A stretch of 64,000 nt of DNA from Anastatus disparis (lineage: Eukaryota > Arthropoda > Insecta > Hymenoptera > Eupelmidae). The notes under the pieces are model-generated. The model was not told the DNA's origin. It made no database searches and saw only the letters and a program-made list of their open reading frames with translations. Where the stretch lies: positions 7,006,001 through 7,070,000 of the forward strand of contig JAFFSR010000004.1 in assembly GCA_017163975.1 (NCBI GenBank), given 5' to 3'. This document shows positions 47,676 to 58,667 of the stretch, piece after piece; the first letter of the stretch is position 1; the number at the start of each line of letters is the position of its first letter. A program made the position numbers and the translations under genes.

Positions 47676-49227
47676 ATAAATAAAATATCTGTGAATAAAT
47701 TAAAAATTTTTAATACGACGTACATTATTCAATGTTTAAAATATGTGTGAATAAATGTAGATATAAGACTGACAAAAAACATAGGACGTTTGAAAAATTT
47801 TTTAAAATTTGTAAATGAATTGAATATCCATAAATAATTTTAATATTTGAAATAATATATAAAAAAATAATTACTGCTTAAAATTATGTGTAAATAATTA
47901 TAAATATGCGATTGACGCAACATATATAATGTTAAGTAGTACAGTAGAAAAAAATTGCAAATAAATAAAAACTTTTTAAATAATTTTTGTCCCTAATGCA
48001 TTTAAAATAGATTAATGTTTAAAATTTTTTTCTAATATTATAAATCTGAAATTATAGAAAAATATTTTGCAAAGTTTTGCACTCTGACTATACTAGCTAC
48101 TAGTGAATATATTATTAGTTATAGGTTGCATTTGTTGTTAGGCTAACGATCGACCAAAACTTTAATGTTTCATCAATAGAATTAGTCTTTAAAGTTCATA
48201 GTTGAGAAAAAAAACATGCGCATATCTGATAGGATATTGATTCAACGACTTTTAGTAATTAATTATGTTTACATATTACTTACAATTAGTTTATAGCATT
48301 GTACGATCAATAGCTAGAATAGCATCAACGGTAAATTTACATAACGTGCGTAGGGAAAAGATTCCACGCGTTAAATTATCATACTCTATTGTAATCGTAG
48401 GACATACTTAACTTGTAAAAAATAAATAAGTATACGGTGAAAATTGTTTCCGGCTAACTGGTCATATGCTCATCTACATATGGTAGGCTTTCTATATACG
48501 CATAATAAAATTTTTAAAGTTTATATAGAAATTTACAATATGTATGGTAATTTCAACCGTAATACATATTGCGATTTTTAGACAAAATCAAGTATGATCA
48601 ACAATTATTATTAAATTTATTAATTTTAATAACACAACTTTTGATACTTCCAAGTTTTTTGGATACACTAACTATTAGACAGCGAATGTACAACGACTCG
48701 ATTAGTAAATTTTCCTACAGCGAGCTTTTGAGTACGTGGAATTTTAATTTCAGTATATTCAACGATTATAATTATATACTACGATGGAGAAGTTCAAGCT
48801 CACAGATTGTAAACGACTGAATTCGGTATCAAAATTTTTACGATTGTCAGCTTTTTTTATGTAACTGCTGGAAAGTTCGAATCATTGAATTTAAATGAAA
48901 TTCAGACCAAAATGAAATTACATAAAAGGTAGAATATCCGTTTTCCCGAAAAAATAAAAACTGTCAATTTAATTTTAAATTTGTATTTACAATATACTCG
49001 AAACTTTTTACATTTATATATTAAAATACGTATAATTAGGTAAATTTATTAACTTTAATTACTAGTGCTTAATGACACACTTTTGACTTCACCATTTGAA
49101 ATTTTAAACAGATTATTTTATGTCCAGTCTAATGAAGTCTAAGGTAACTGTAAAACCCTGCCCATTGCTAAATAGTGAAAAATTGTAATGGTTAAGACCC
49201 TGCCCTTTAATCGATAGTCAAATCTTG

Positions 49228-49263
49228 TATATAAACCATCACAAAGAACATATTTGTATCAGT
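49228..49263 (+). promoter_or_regulatory. Core promoter of tandem unit 5: TATA box and initiator
   Basis: TATATAAA at 49228-49235 and TCAGT at 49259-49263. The ATG context in this unit is ATAACCATGG instead of ATCACCATGG, still favourable. Confidence 0.75.
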
Positions 49264-49311
49264 CTTCGAAGCGAACTAGTGCTTCCAACAACTTACAGCA
49301 GAAATATAACC

Positions 49312-49755
49312 ATGGCTTCAACATCCTATAATCCTAATCAGATCAAAAAAATTATAAAAGAATCCTTAGGAGATTTTATACCCAAACGCCGCGGACCACC
49401 TCCAAAATTACGTCCACCGGTTAAACCACCCACCCATCAAGTTTCTCAGCCGCGAAGACAACAAATTTCTCAAACTTGTTCATCTAATCCTCCTAGACAA
49501 AGCAAACCAAAAATTAGTCCCGTTAATCCCGAACTTTTATCATGTAACCCAATTCCAAATCAACCAAAGAGTCTTAGCATGCCCGATATTAACATATCTT
49601 TAAAGGTATTTATACCAACATTTGAAATTCAAACAGAAAATATAAACGAAACTCTGAAAAAATCTATCAAACATAAATCGCAGAAGAGAAAATTTAATTC
49701 TCTTTTCGATCAGGATAAAGACGACATAAAACAGATCAAAAGAATAAAATTATAA
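49312..49755 (+). CDS. Tandem-array gene, copy 5: basic proline-rich protein, 147 aa
   Basis: Intact, with the majority protein sequence (K32, P36, I101), so this copy can serve as the reference form of the family in this window. Confidence 0.7.
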   Translation: MASTSYNPNQIKKIIKESLGDFIPKRRGPPPKLRPPVKPPTHQVSQPRRQQISQTCSSNPPRQSKPKISPVNPELLSCNPIPNQPKSLSMPDINISLKVFIPTFEIQTENINETLKKSIKHKSQKRKFNSLFDQDKDDIKQIKRIKL

Positions 49756-51307
49756 ATAAATAAAATATCTGTGAATAAATTTAAAATTTTTAATACGACG
49801 TACATTATTCAATGTTTAAAATATGTGTAAATAAATGTAGATATAAGACTGACAAAAAACATAGGACGTTTGAAAAGTTTTTAAAAATTTGTAAATGAAT
49901 TGAATATCCATAAATAATTTTAATATTTGAAATAATATATAAAAAAATAATTACTGCTTAAAATTATGTGTAAATAATTATAAATATGCGATTGACGCAA
50001 CATATATAATGTTAAGTAGTACAGTAGAAAAAAATTGCAAATAAATAAAAACTTTTTAAATAATTTTTGTCCCTAATGCATTTAAAATAGATTAATGTTT
50101 AAAATTTTTTTCTAATATTATAAATCTGAAATTATAGAAAAATATTTTGCAAAGTTTTGCACTCTGACTATACTAGCTACTAGTGAATATATTATTAGTT
50201 ATAGGTTGCATTTGTTGTTAGGCTAACGATCGACCAAAACTTTAATGTTTCATAAATAGAATTAGTCTTTAAAGTTTATAGTTGAGAAAAAAAACATGCG
50301 CATATCTGATAGGATATTGATTCAACGACTTTTAGTAATTAATTATGTTTACATATTACTGACAATTAATTTATAGCATTGTACGATCAATAGCTAGAAT
50401 AGCATCAACGGTAAATTTACATAACGTGCGTAGGGAAAAGATTCCACGTGTTAAATTATCATACTCTATTGTAATCGTAGGACATACTTAACTTGTAAAA
50501 AATAAATAAGTATACGGTGAAAATTGTTTCCGGCTAACTGGTCATATGCTCATCTACATATGGTAGGCTTTCTATATGAGCATAATAAAATTTTTAAAGT
50601 TTATATAGAAATTTACAATATGTATGGTAATTTCAACCGTAATACATATTGCGATTTCTAGACAAAATCAAGTATGATCAACAATTATTATTAAATTTAT
50701 TAATTTTAATAACATAACTTTTGATACTTCCAAGTTTTTTGGATACACTAACTATTGGACAGCGAATGTACAACGACTCGATTAGTAAATTTTCCTACAG
50801 CAAGCTTTTGAGTACGTGGAATTTTAATTTCAGTATATTCAACGATTATAATTATATACTACGATGGAGAAGTTCAAGCTCACAGATTGTAAACGACTGA
50901 ATTCAGTATCAAAATTTTTACGATTGTCACCTTTTTTTATGTAACTGCTGGAAAGTTCGAATCATTGAATTTAAATGAAATTCAGACCAAAATGAAATTA
51001 CATAAAAGGTAGAATATCCGTTTTCCCGAAAAAATAAAAACTGTCAATTTAATTTTAAATTTGTATTTACAATATACTCGAAACTTTTTACATTTATATA
51101 TTAAAATACGTATAATTATGTAAATTTATTAACTTTAATTACTAGTGCTTAATGACACACTTTTGACTTCACCATTTGAAATTTTAAACAGATTATTTTA
51201 TGTCCAGTCTAATGAAGTCTAAGGTAACTGTAAAACCCTGCCCATTGCAAAATAGTGAAAAATTGTAATGGTTAAGACCCTGCCCTTTAATCGATAGTCA
51301 AATCTTG

Positions 51308-51343
51308 TATATAAACCATCACAAAGAACATATTTGTATCAGT
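51308..51343 (+). promoter_or_regulatory. Core promoter of tandem unit 6: TATA box and initiator
   Basis: TATATAAA at 51308-51315 and TCAGT at 51339-51343, as in the other units. Confidence 0.75.
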
Positions 51344-51391
51344 CTTCGAAGCGAACTAGTGCTTCCAACAACTTACAGCAGAAATATCACC

Positions 51392-51835
51392 ATGGCTTTA
51401 ACATCCTATAATCCTAATCAGATCAAAAAAATTATAAAAGAATCCTTAGGAGATTTTATACCCAAACGCCGCGGACCACCTCCAAAATTACGTCCACCGG
51501 TTAAACCACCCACCCATCAAGTTTCTCAGCCGCGAAGACAACAAATTTCTCAAACTTGTTCATCTAATCCTCCTAGACAAAGCAAACCAAAAATTAGTCC
51601 CGTTAATCCCGAACTTTTATCATGTAACCCAATTCCAAATCAACCAAAGAGTCTTAGCATGCCCGATATTAACATATCTTTAAAGGTATTTATACCAACA
51701 TTTAAAATTCAAACAGAAAATATAAACGAAACTCTGAAAAAATCTATCAAACATAAATCGCAGAAGAGAAAATTTAATTCTCTTTTCGATCAGGATAAAG
51801 ACGACATAAAACAGATCAAAAGAATAAAATTATAA
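51392..51835 (+). CDS. Tandem-array gene, copy 6: basic proline-rich protein, 147 aa
   Basis: Intact. It has private changes Ser-to-Leu at residue 3 (MALTSYN) and Glu-to-Lys at residue 105 (TFKIQ). This is the last complete unit. In its leader the 83-codon frame seen in other units has a stop (TAG at ~50658), which argues that that frame is not a gene while this one is kept open. Confidence 0.7.
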   Translation: MALTSYNPNQIKKIIKESLGDFIPKRRGPPPKLRPPVKPPTHQVSQPRRQQISQTCSSNPPRQSKPKISPVNPELLSCNPIPNQPKSLSMPDINISLKVFIPTFKIQTENINETLKKSIKHKSQKRKFNSLFDQDKDDIKQIKRIKL

Positions 51836-52370
51836 ATAAATAAAATATCTGTAAATAAATTTAAAATTTTTAATACGACGTACATTATTTAATGTTTAAA
51901 ATATGTGTAAATAAATGTAGATGTAAGACTGACAATAAACATAGGACGTTTAAAAAATTTTAAAAAATTTGTAAATGAATTGAATATCTATAAATAATTT
52001 TAATATTTGCAATAATATATAAAAAGTAATTACTGCTTGAAATTATGTGTAAATAATTATAAATATGCGATTGACGCAACATATATAATGTTAAGTAGTA
52101 CAGTAGAAAAAATTGCAAATAAATGAAAACTTTTTAAATAATTTTTTTCCCTAATGCATTTAAAATAGATTAATGTTTAAAATATATTTCTAATATTATA
52201 AATCCGAAATTAACGAAAAATATTTTGCAAATTTTTTGCACTTTGACTATACTAGCTACCAGTGAATATATTATTAGTTATAGGTTGCATTTGGTGTTAG
52301 GCTAACGATTGACCAAAACTTTAATGTTTCATCAATAGAATTAGTCTTTTAAGTTCATAGTTGAGAAAAA

Positions 52371-52950
52371 TATAATTGTAACCATATACCGAAGCATGGT
52401 TACCACTTCAATTTAGATAAGATGAAATAGCACCAGGAGGCGCTGTTTGCACGGTTAAATAAAGTAGAAAGATGTATCCGCGAAATCGCGAGTAAGAAGG
52501 ATAATGAGAAAGAGAGAGATTAGTTAGGCAAGCAGCAAGTTCGACAGTATAAGATAACGATTAGGAAGTATGAAGGGATAACTGAGAGAGCCATGCACAG
52601 CAAGCGTAACGCGAAGCTCGCTCTCTCGTGGCATGACCGCCAGCCAAGACAGCCGCTCGTCTGTTCAACTCCAGCCTGAGGTCCAACGCGCGAAGGGAAG
52701 GCTTCTCACGTTGCCACGTGTTCGGTGTCTCATCCCGAGCTCATACTCAAAAGGCTAGGAAGTTGCAGAGAGATAAACGTGCAGAGAAAGATCTACGGGA
52801 GGTGGGCCCGCCTCGTCGTTCTCAGTAACGTAAGTCTCTTTAGACAAAAGAATTATATTGTAAAACGCGGCGCGAGTCACAGTAAAGAAAATCTCCATCT
52901 CTCTCTTTCACGCAAATTTGTTGTCATGATTCCGCGAGCGTATTATTTCA
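52371..52950. other. GC-richer segment, probably LTR-like or 3' part of the adjoining BEL/Pao element
   Basis: It begins TGTAACCATATACCG right after the broken tandem unit, with 'ggttacc' shortly inside. Its base composition is clearly richer in G and C than the rest of the window (for example 'cgcgaagctcgctctctcg'). It ends where the truncated integrase frame starts. TG at the start fits a long terminal repeat, but no second copy exists in the window, so identity and orientation cannot be proven. The open frame 52725-52967 on the plus strand has no recognised features. Confidence 0.4.
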
Positions 52951-52956
52951 AATCCC

Positions 52957-53490
52957 TCAAATTCTAATCCTGCATGCTCCTTTATTATATCTCTTCAATT
53001 CTTTACAAGAAAGTATCAGGGTTGAGAACTCGCGGAGTTCTTTACTCGCGCCGCGGAAATTCGTTCCGTTATCGCTGTATATAATAACAGGCATTCCCCG
53101 TCTTGCTGATAATCTTTGTAATGCTATTATAGCCGAGCTTGCACTTAAGCTATGTGCGAGTTCTAAATGTATAGCGCGTACTGTTGGACAAGTAAAAAGA
53201 ACTTCCCATCTTTTTTCTTCACGACGTCCGATTTTAACCATCATAGGCCCGAAGTAATCGATTCCACAGTGACTGAAAGGTCTTTGTTTGAATGCTATAC
53301 GACCTGCCGGTAGCGCAGACATAAGTGGATTTTGAGGCTTGCCTCTTTGTAAACGACATACAATACATTTACTTATAAGAGAACGTAACGCGCTTCTTAA
53401 ACCGATAATATAAAATTTTTGTCGAATTTCGTTTAATACTGTTTTGCTGCTAGCATGAAAAAACTTGCGATGATATTCGGCAATTATCAA
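52957..53490 (-). pseudogene. BEL/Pao integrase, truncated
   Basis: N-terminal zinc-binding segment HRKFFH...CIVC, followed by the catalytic core with CGIDYFGPM (first Asp) and YSDNGTNF (second Asp). The region that should carry the catalytic Glu is missing, because the match ends soon after FRGASKELREF. It joins the polymerase frame through a shift at a short A run. Without the Glu it cannot be an active integrase. Confidence 0.85.
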
Positions 53491-56318
53491 TTTTTTGCTG
53501 GATGTTTATTATCTAAAATTATCGGTTGGTTATTAAATTTTTCAGGATTTATTTTAGTTACACGTCCGTTTGCACGTAAAATATTATTTTTATCTAAAAA
53601 AGGTCGTAAATTTGCAATTTTGCTCGTTCTTTTTACTTCTCTATTATTTTTTAATGCTTCTATTTCGTTACTGAAACATTCGTTTTGTATTACACGATAC
53701 CAATATTCTTCGAGTGCATGTATATTTTGAACTGATGTTTCTACGCGCGCGTGCCCTTTCCAATGATAAAACATTGTTTGTATACGTCTAGCTACTATGA
53801 GTAATCCACGCCATCCCATTAGCCTCATAGCCAGTGGAAAATTTAAAGTATTTATTGAAATATTATAAACAAAGGCTTTACGTAATTCTAATTTCTCAAT
53901 CTTTGATTTTTCTTGCAAAATAATTATTTTCTCAGCGGGCCATTTGCCTTCCGATTGACTTAAAAATTCCGGACCATTAAACCAACGAGAATTTGTATAA
54001 AGTGTATCATTCGCAAATCGCGTAGCGTCATCCGCAGGATTTTGACTTGATGGTACCCAGCGCCATTCTGAACTTTGCGTAATTTCGTTTATTTCGCCTA
54101 ATTTATGCGCGACAAAAACTTGACGTACTCGTGGCTCTGATCTAATCCAACAAATTACTGTTGTTGAATCAGACCAAAGCCAACGTTGTACAATTTTTAT
54201 ATCAAGTTTATTTTCTACGTATTTAGCTAATCTTGCTCCTAAAAGAGCAGCTTGAAGTTCCAATCTTGGAATCGATAATGGTTTTAAAGGTGCGACTCTA
54301 CTCTTAGCTATTAATAAAGAAACATGAGCTGGAGCATTTTCTATCTCGAAACGTAAGTACGCTGCTGCTGCATAAGCTGTTAAACTAGCATCACAGAAAA
54401 CATGAAGCTGTGCGTTCGCATCTTGTGGATTAATATAAGTTAAAAAGCGCGGTATTCGGCATTCTTTTAATTTTTTAATATTTAATATCCACGATAACCA
54501 ATCTGCAAATTCGTCATCGCGTAATTGATCATCCCATTTAATTTCGCTTCGCCATATTTGTTGCATAATTATTTTAGATTTTAATGTAAATGGAGCGAGA
54601 AGGCCTAGCGGATCAAACACAGACATAATAACGCGTAAAAATTCACGTTTAGTCGGTCTTTTATTTCCATTTAAAATATCTTGCGGAATTTTAGTAAGTT
54701 CTGTGTTAAATTTTAATTCATCTGTTCGCGTTTCCCAAAAAAGGCCTAACACTCTCTCCTTCCCTCGGTCGCATAAGCGTGTCTTAGATTTTTCTGTATG
54801 CGTGCTTTCTGTTATGATATTTGACGCGTTACTCGCCCAGCCATGCATTTCGAAGTTTGTTTTACTGTTTATATTTATTACGTCACGAACAAGATCTTTC
54901 GCCTCTATAATACTTTTTCGGCTAGTTAAAAAATCATCCATATAGCTATCTTTTATAATACTATTAACCGCACTTGCGTCAGTCTTATTAAAACACCTTA
55001 CATTTTTATTTTTTACATAAATTGCATTGCATGGCAAAGATTTTGCACCGAATATTAAACTTGTCATTTCATAAACTTCGGGTTCGTCTTTTCTATTAGC
55101 GCCGCGCCATAAAAATTTTTGTGCACCGCGATCTTCTTCTCTTACTTTAACGCGTAAAAACATATCACTTATATCAGCTTTTACAGCAATCACGTATTGT
55201 CTAAAACGTATTAATATTCCCGGCAATGATTGTAATAAATCCGGCCCTGCTTCTAACTGATCATTTAAACTAACTCCCGCAGTTTTTGCAGCTGCATCAA
55301 AAACTAAGCGTATTTTATTTGGCTTATTGACATTAACGACACCGAAATGTGGTAAATACCAATATCTCGGACGTTCTATTGAATAATTAACTTTTACCGC
55401 GTAACCATTGTCTAAAAATCGCTGCATTTCTTTATAGTAAAGTTGTGCATAAGTGTGATCTCGATCTAATCTTTTTTCTAACATTCCTAATCGTTTGCGC
55501 GCGGTTGTTAAGCCATTTACGTTCGGGGCATATTCTTGTTTCCATAACGAACCGGTAACCCAATATTTTCCTACACACTTAGTAGTTTCTTCTAATATTT
55601 TTTCGGTTCGATTATAACTACTTTTTTGTTCTTTATTATTCGTGATTTCGAGTAAATCAATTTGAAAGTAGTATTTTATTAACTCATCTAAACGTTTTTC
55701 TTCTAAGTGATTGTCCTGCTTTTTCGATTTAGAAATTTCAAAATTATTTTTCGATTGATTTGCATTAAAAATTGTTTGAATTGATTTTATTTGATGACAC
55801 ATGCGACTGTGTAATACCCAACCTAATAAAGTACGTGATATTGCTAAATCTGTATTTTTTATTTCTTTTATTTCGCGTGTTGCGATTAATCTCCAATTAT
55901 CTTGACCTATTAAAATTTTTACTTTAGCATTTGTATAAAGAGGTAAGTTTATATCTTTGATATTTTCTTTAACATGTGTTATAATTTTATTGTTTATAGT
56001 TTGCGATGGAAATTTAATATTTTTAATTGCTACAGCGCCTTTTATTTCGTGTTTTCCGGTAGTCCCTTCTACTATAATATTTACCTTTTCTGACTCACTT
56101 GTCACGGCTATTTCATCGTTTATTCCTTTTAATGATAATTTCATTTTATCGCCTTTAATGCCTATCGCTTTTATTAAACCATTGTCGATCATAGTAATAG
56201 TTGAACCCTCGTCTAATAACGCATAAGTATTTTCAAAATTTTGTGCATTATATATACGCATGGGAATGATTTTTAAATAGTACATCAGTTTCATATAGTC
56301 ATGCATCCGAAGAATCAT
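53487..56318 (-). pseudogene. BEL/Pao protease, reverse transcriptase and RNase H
   Basis: The frame is 943 codons. A retropepsin-like site ALLDEGST lies near residue 33, with the DEGS form usual for this group. The reverse transcriptase has the catalytic YMDDF near residue ~457 and upstream landmarks IRLVFDAAAKT and VKADISDMFLRV. RNase H follows with LHVFCDAS, PRLELQAALLGARLA, LWSDSTTVICWI and NPADDATR, which include the expected acidic residues. The frame itself is long and undamaged, so the insertion is probably not ancient. It overlaps the preceding gag frame by 20 bases. Confidence 0.88.
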
Positions 56319-56919
56319 TTTCCGTAGAAGCTACGCACGTTTTTTGTGAATTTAATTCTTTCTCCGATTGATTATTTAACGAATTATTTACGAATTTCGT
56401 GCTATGCAATAGAGTGTGATGATGTCTTTTACACAGAGTACATGCGGCGTTTCTAGAGTCGTCTCTCATATGACCAGATTTTAAACAACCGAAGCATAAC
56501 TTATGTTTCCTTACGAAATCCCAACGTTTTTCTAAAGGCTCACGTTTAAAGTCTATACACGACCCGAGCTGATGGTTTGTACGAGAACAATAGGTACAAT
56601 TCATTACTTTTTTCGATAGACCTTTTGCACGCTCTGACTCATGTCTCGCTGCGTATACAACTGCAGCTTTCGAAGACCGGGTATGTTTGTTTGTAGTATC
56701 GGATTTTCGAGCTAATGTCGTTGGCGTTATGTCGAAGTTAATTATGCCTGCCGCAGCAGCTAATTCGGCTTCTGCATAAACATAATCTCCTAGTTTTTCC
56801 AACTCAGATTTTTCTTCGGTTACAGAAGCCGCGTGTCTATTATATGCGTATTTTAATGCCGAAGGTAGTTTATTACCAATTAATTTTACGAACTCCGGAC
56901 TATATAAATAACCCGTCAT
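56299..56919 (-). pseudogene. BEL/Pao gag, C-terminal part with zinc knuckles
   Basis: Contains a complete CCHC knuckle CTYCSRTNHQLGSC and a second one, CFGCLKSGH, in which the fourth ligand position reads DDS instead of a Cys, so one ligand seems lost. A further Cys/His cluster, CTLCKRHHHTLLH, follows. The frame is displaced from the N-terminal gag frame at a run of seven A. Confidence 0.8.
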
Positions 56920-56929
56920 TTTTAACGTT

Positions 56930-57775
56930 TTAAAAGCAATAACTGCATTTTTTTAGTTTTGTTGGGAATTGCACTAAACTTATTTTATGTGAATCGATTT
57001 CCGGTAATGCTTTTAAATCATTCACTATTTTTTCAGCAACGACCCATTTATTGCCGAAGTACAAATCAAGAGTTTTTATTATAGAATCGGCGCTACAGTT
57101 ACTAGCAAGTAACGTACTTACAATCTCTCGCGCTTCTCCTTTTAAAGCACTAAACAACCGAGCTACATTTTCGCGATCGCTATAACTTCCTAATTCTGAA
57201 GAAAGTTGATATGCTTCTTTAAAATGAAGCCACTCTAAAGGTTCACCGGAAAAATTCGGAAGCGATTTCGCTGTTGTTAAACGATTAACTAAACGCGAAT
57301 TTCCTTCGCCCATAGATGATTCACACACTGAATTTAAAGTTTTTTCAATCGCTTCTACTAAACGCATAGTAGGATCAAGATTAAAATTATTATTTTGTGC
57401 AGATCTCACCGGCAAAGAAGTACTATTTGCCCATCCTCTAGGCGGCTGCCGTGCGTCGTCCGCTGCTTCTGCAAACTCGATGTCATCGTACATGTTGTTT
57501 GTTGTTTCAGTTGGTGGCAAGGTGCGTACTCGCTGTTGACGTGTATTGATGTTCGCTCGTGTCCTGGTGCGTGCACCAGTCTCTGCTTGTTCCCGTGTAG
57601 CCTCTGTTTGCTCGATAGTGACTGTTGGTATTATTTCTTGCTGACGACCTCCTGTTGCAGTATCAGTTACTGTTGACTCTTGAGGCGGATTTTGTTCAGT
57701 TTCCTGAGCTTCAGTGGTACGAGATCGTTTCGTTGGAGGACGACCTCTGTTAGTAGCTTTTCTTTTAGGTGGCAT
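56930..57775 (-). pseudogene. BEL/Pao gag, N-terminal part
   Basis: Starts MPPKRKATNRGRPPTKRSR, a basic tail followed by a Thr/Glu/Gln-rich stretch, then the typical capsid-region motif LPNFSGEPLEWLHFKEAY and AREIVSTLL. It ends out of frame after QFPTKLKKCSYC. The ATG is 30 bases from the array-derived flank, leaving no room for an LTR or primer-binding site. Confidence 0.8.
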
Positions 57776-57805
57776 TTTGCAGAAACAAAATTAAATAGAA
57801 TTAAT

Positions 57806-58667
57806 AAAATTATCAAATAAATTTAAAATTTTTAATACGACGTACATTATTTAATTTTTAAAATATGTGTAAATAAATGTAGATGTAAGACTGACAAAAA
57901 ACATAGGACGTTTAAAAAATTTTTTAAAATTTGTAAATGAATTGAATATCTATAAATAATTTTAATATTTGCAATAATATATCAAAAAATAATTACTGCT
58001 TGAAATTATGTGTAAATAATTATAAATATTAGATTGGCGCAACATATATAATGTTAAGTAGTACAGTAGAAAAAAATTGCAAATAAATGAAAAATTATTA
58101 AATAATTTTTGTCTCCAATGCATTTAAAATAGATTAATGTTTAAAATTTTTTTCTAATATTATAAATCTGAAATTAACAAAAAATATTTTGCAAATTTTT
58201 TTGCACTCTGACTATACTAGCTACTAGTGAATATATTATTAGTTATAGGTTGTATTTGTTGTTAGGCTAACGATCGACCAAAACTTTAATATTTCATCAA
58301 TAGAATTAGTCTTTAAAGTTCATAGTTGAGAAAAAAAACATGCGTATATCTGATAGGATATTGATTCAGCGACTTTTAGTAATTAATTATGTTTACATAT
58401 TACTGACAATTAGTTTATAGCATTGTACGATCAATAGCTAGAAAAGCATCAACGGTAAATTTACATAACGTGCGTAGGGAAAAGATTCCACGCGTTAAAT
58501 TATAAATATTCTATTGTAATCTTGGGACATACTTAACTTCTAAAAAATAAATATGTATACGGTGAAAATTGTTTCCGGCTAACTGGTCATATGCTCATCT
58601 ACATATGGTAGGCTTTCTATATACACATAATAAAATTTTTAAAGTGTATATAGAAATTTACTATATG
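57806..58667 (+). repeat. Last, partial and more diverged unit of the tandem array
   Basis: It begins at the unit position just after the gene's stop (AAATAAATTTAAAATTTTTAA), runs through 'ttaagtagtacagtag' (58050) and 'cggctaactggtcatatgc' (58577), and stops matching near 58668, before the position of the 83-codon frame. It shows more differences than the internal units, as expected at an array edge. Confidence 0.85.

Larger units (their letters stand above)
39830..52370 (+). repeat. Tandem array of ~2.08-kb gene-bearing units
   Basis: The landmark 'acatatataatgttaag' recurs near 39848, 41930, 43762, 45838, 47919, 49999 and 52079. Start codons of the embedded gene are spaced 1833, 2079, 2081, 2080 and 2080 bases apart. 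The first interval is short because the second unit lost ~250 bases between 'gtatcaaaattt' and 'gacttcacc' (42841). Units differ at only a few positions per hundred or fewer. A seventh unit begins but stops at 52370. Each unit has ~1.4 kb of non-coding leader, a TATA/initiator promoter, a 147-codon gene and a 3' end rich in AATAAA. A further 83-codon open frame beginning at a TTG (40496 and equivalents) recurs in five units but has no ATG start and is interrupted in the sixth. Confidence 0.95.
52957..57775 (-). mobile_element. BEL/Pao-type LTR retroelement, damaged and lacking its 5' LTR
   Basis: Order from 57775 downwards: gag, zinc knuckles, protease, reverse transcriptase, RNase H, integrase. 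This is the BEL/Pao order, without an envelope gene. Coding sequence is split into four frames (57775-56930, 56919-56299, 56318-53487, 53490-52957) that meet end to end, so there are three frame changes. Two sit at runs of A on the coding strand (~56945-56951 and ~53501-53506). The gag start is ~30 bases from tandem-array DNA, so the 5' LTR and leader are missing. The integrase ends early. The element lies between two partial array units that overlap each other in content, so this is not a simple insertion. Confidence 0.88.

Noticed and set aside
52725..52967. 80-codon plus-strand frame in the GC-richer segment
   Set aside because: No recognisable domain, and the segment looks like retroelement terminal DNA.
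57395..57676. Plus-strand Cys-rich 93-codon frame
   Set aside because: It is the antisense of the gag N-terminus of the BEL/Pao element and has no independent support.
39830..58667. Endogenous polydnavirus-type segment as an explanation for the gene array
   Set aside because: Tandem gene families occur in such loci, but I see no recognisable viral gene family, no segment boundary motif and no other viral gene. Composition alone is not enough.
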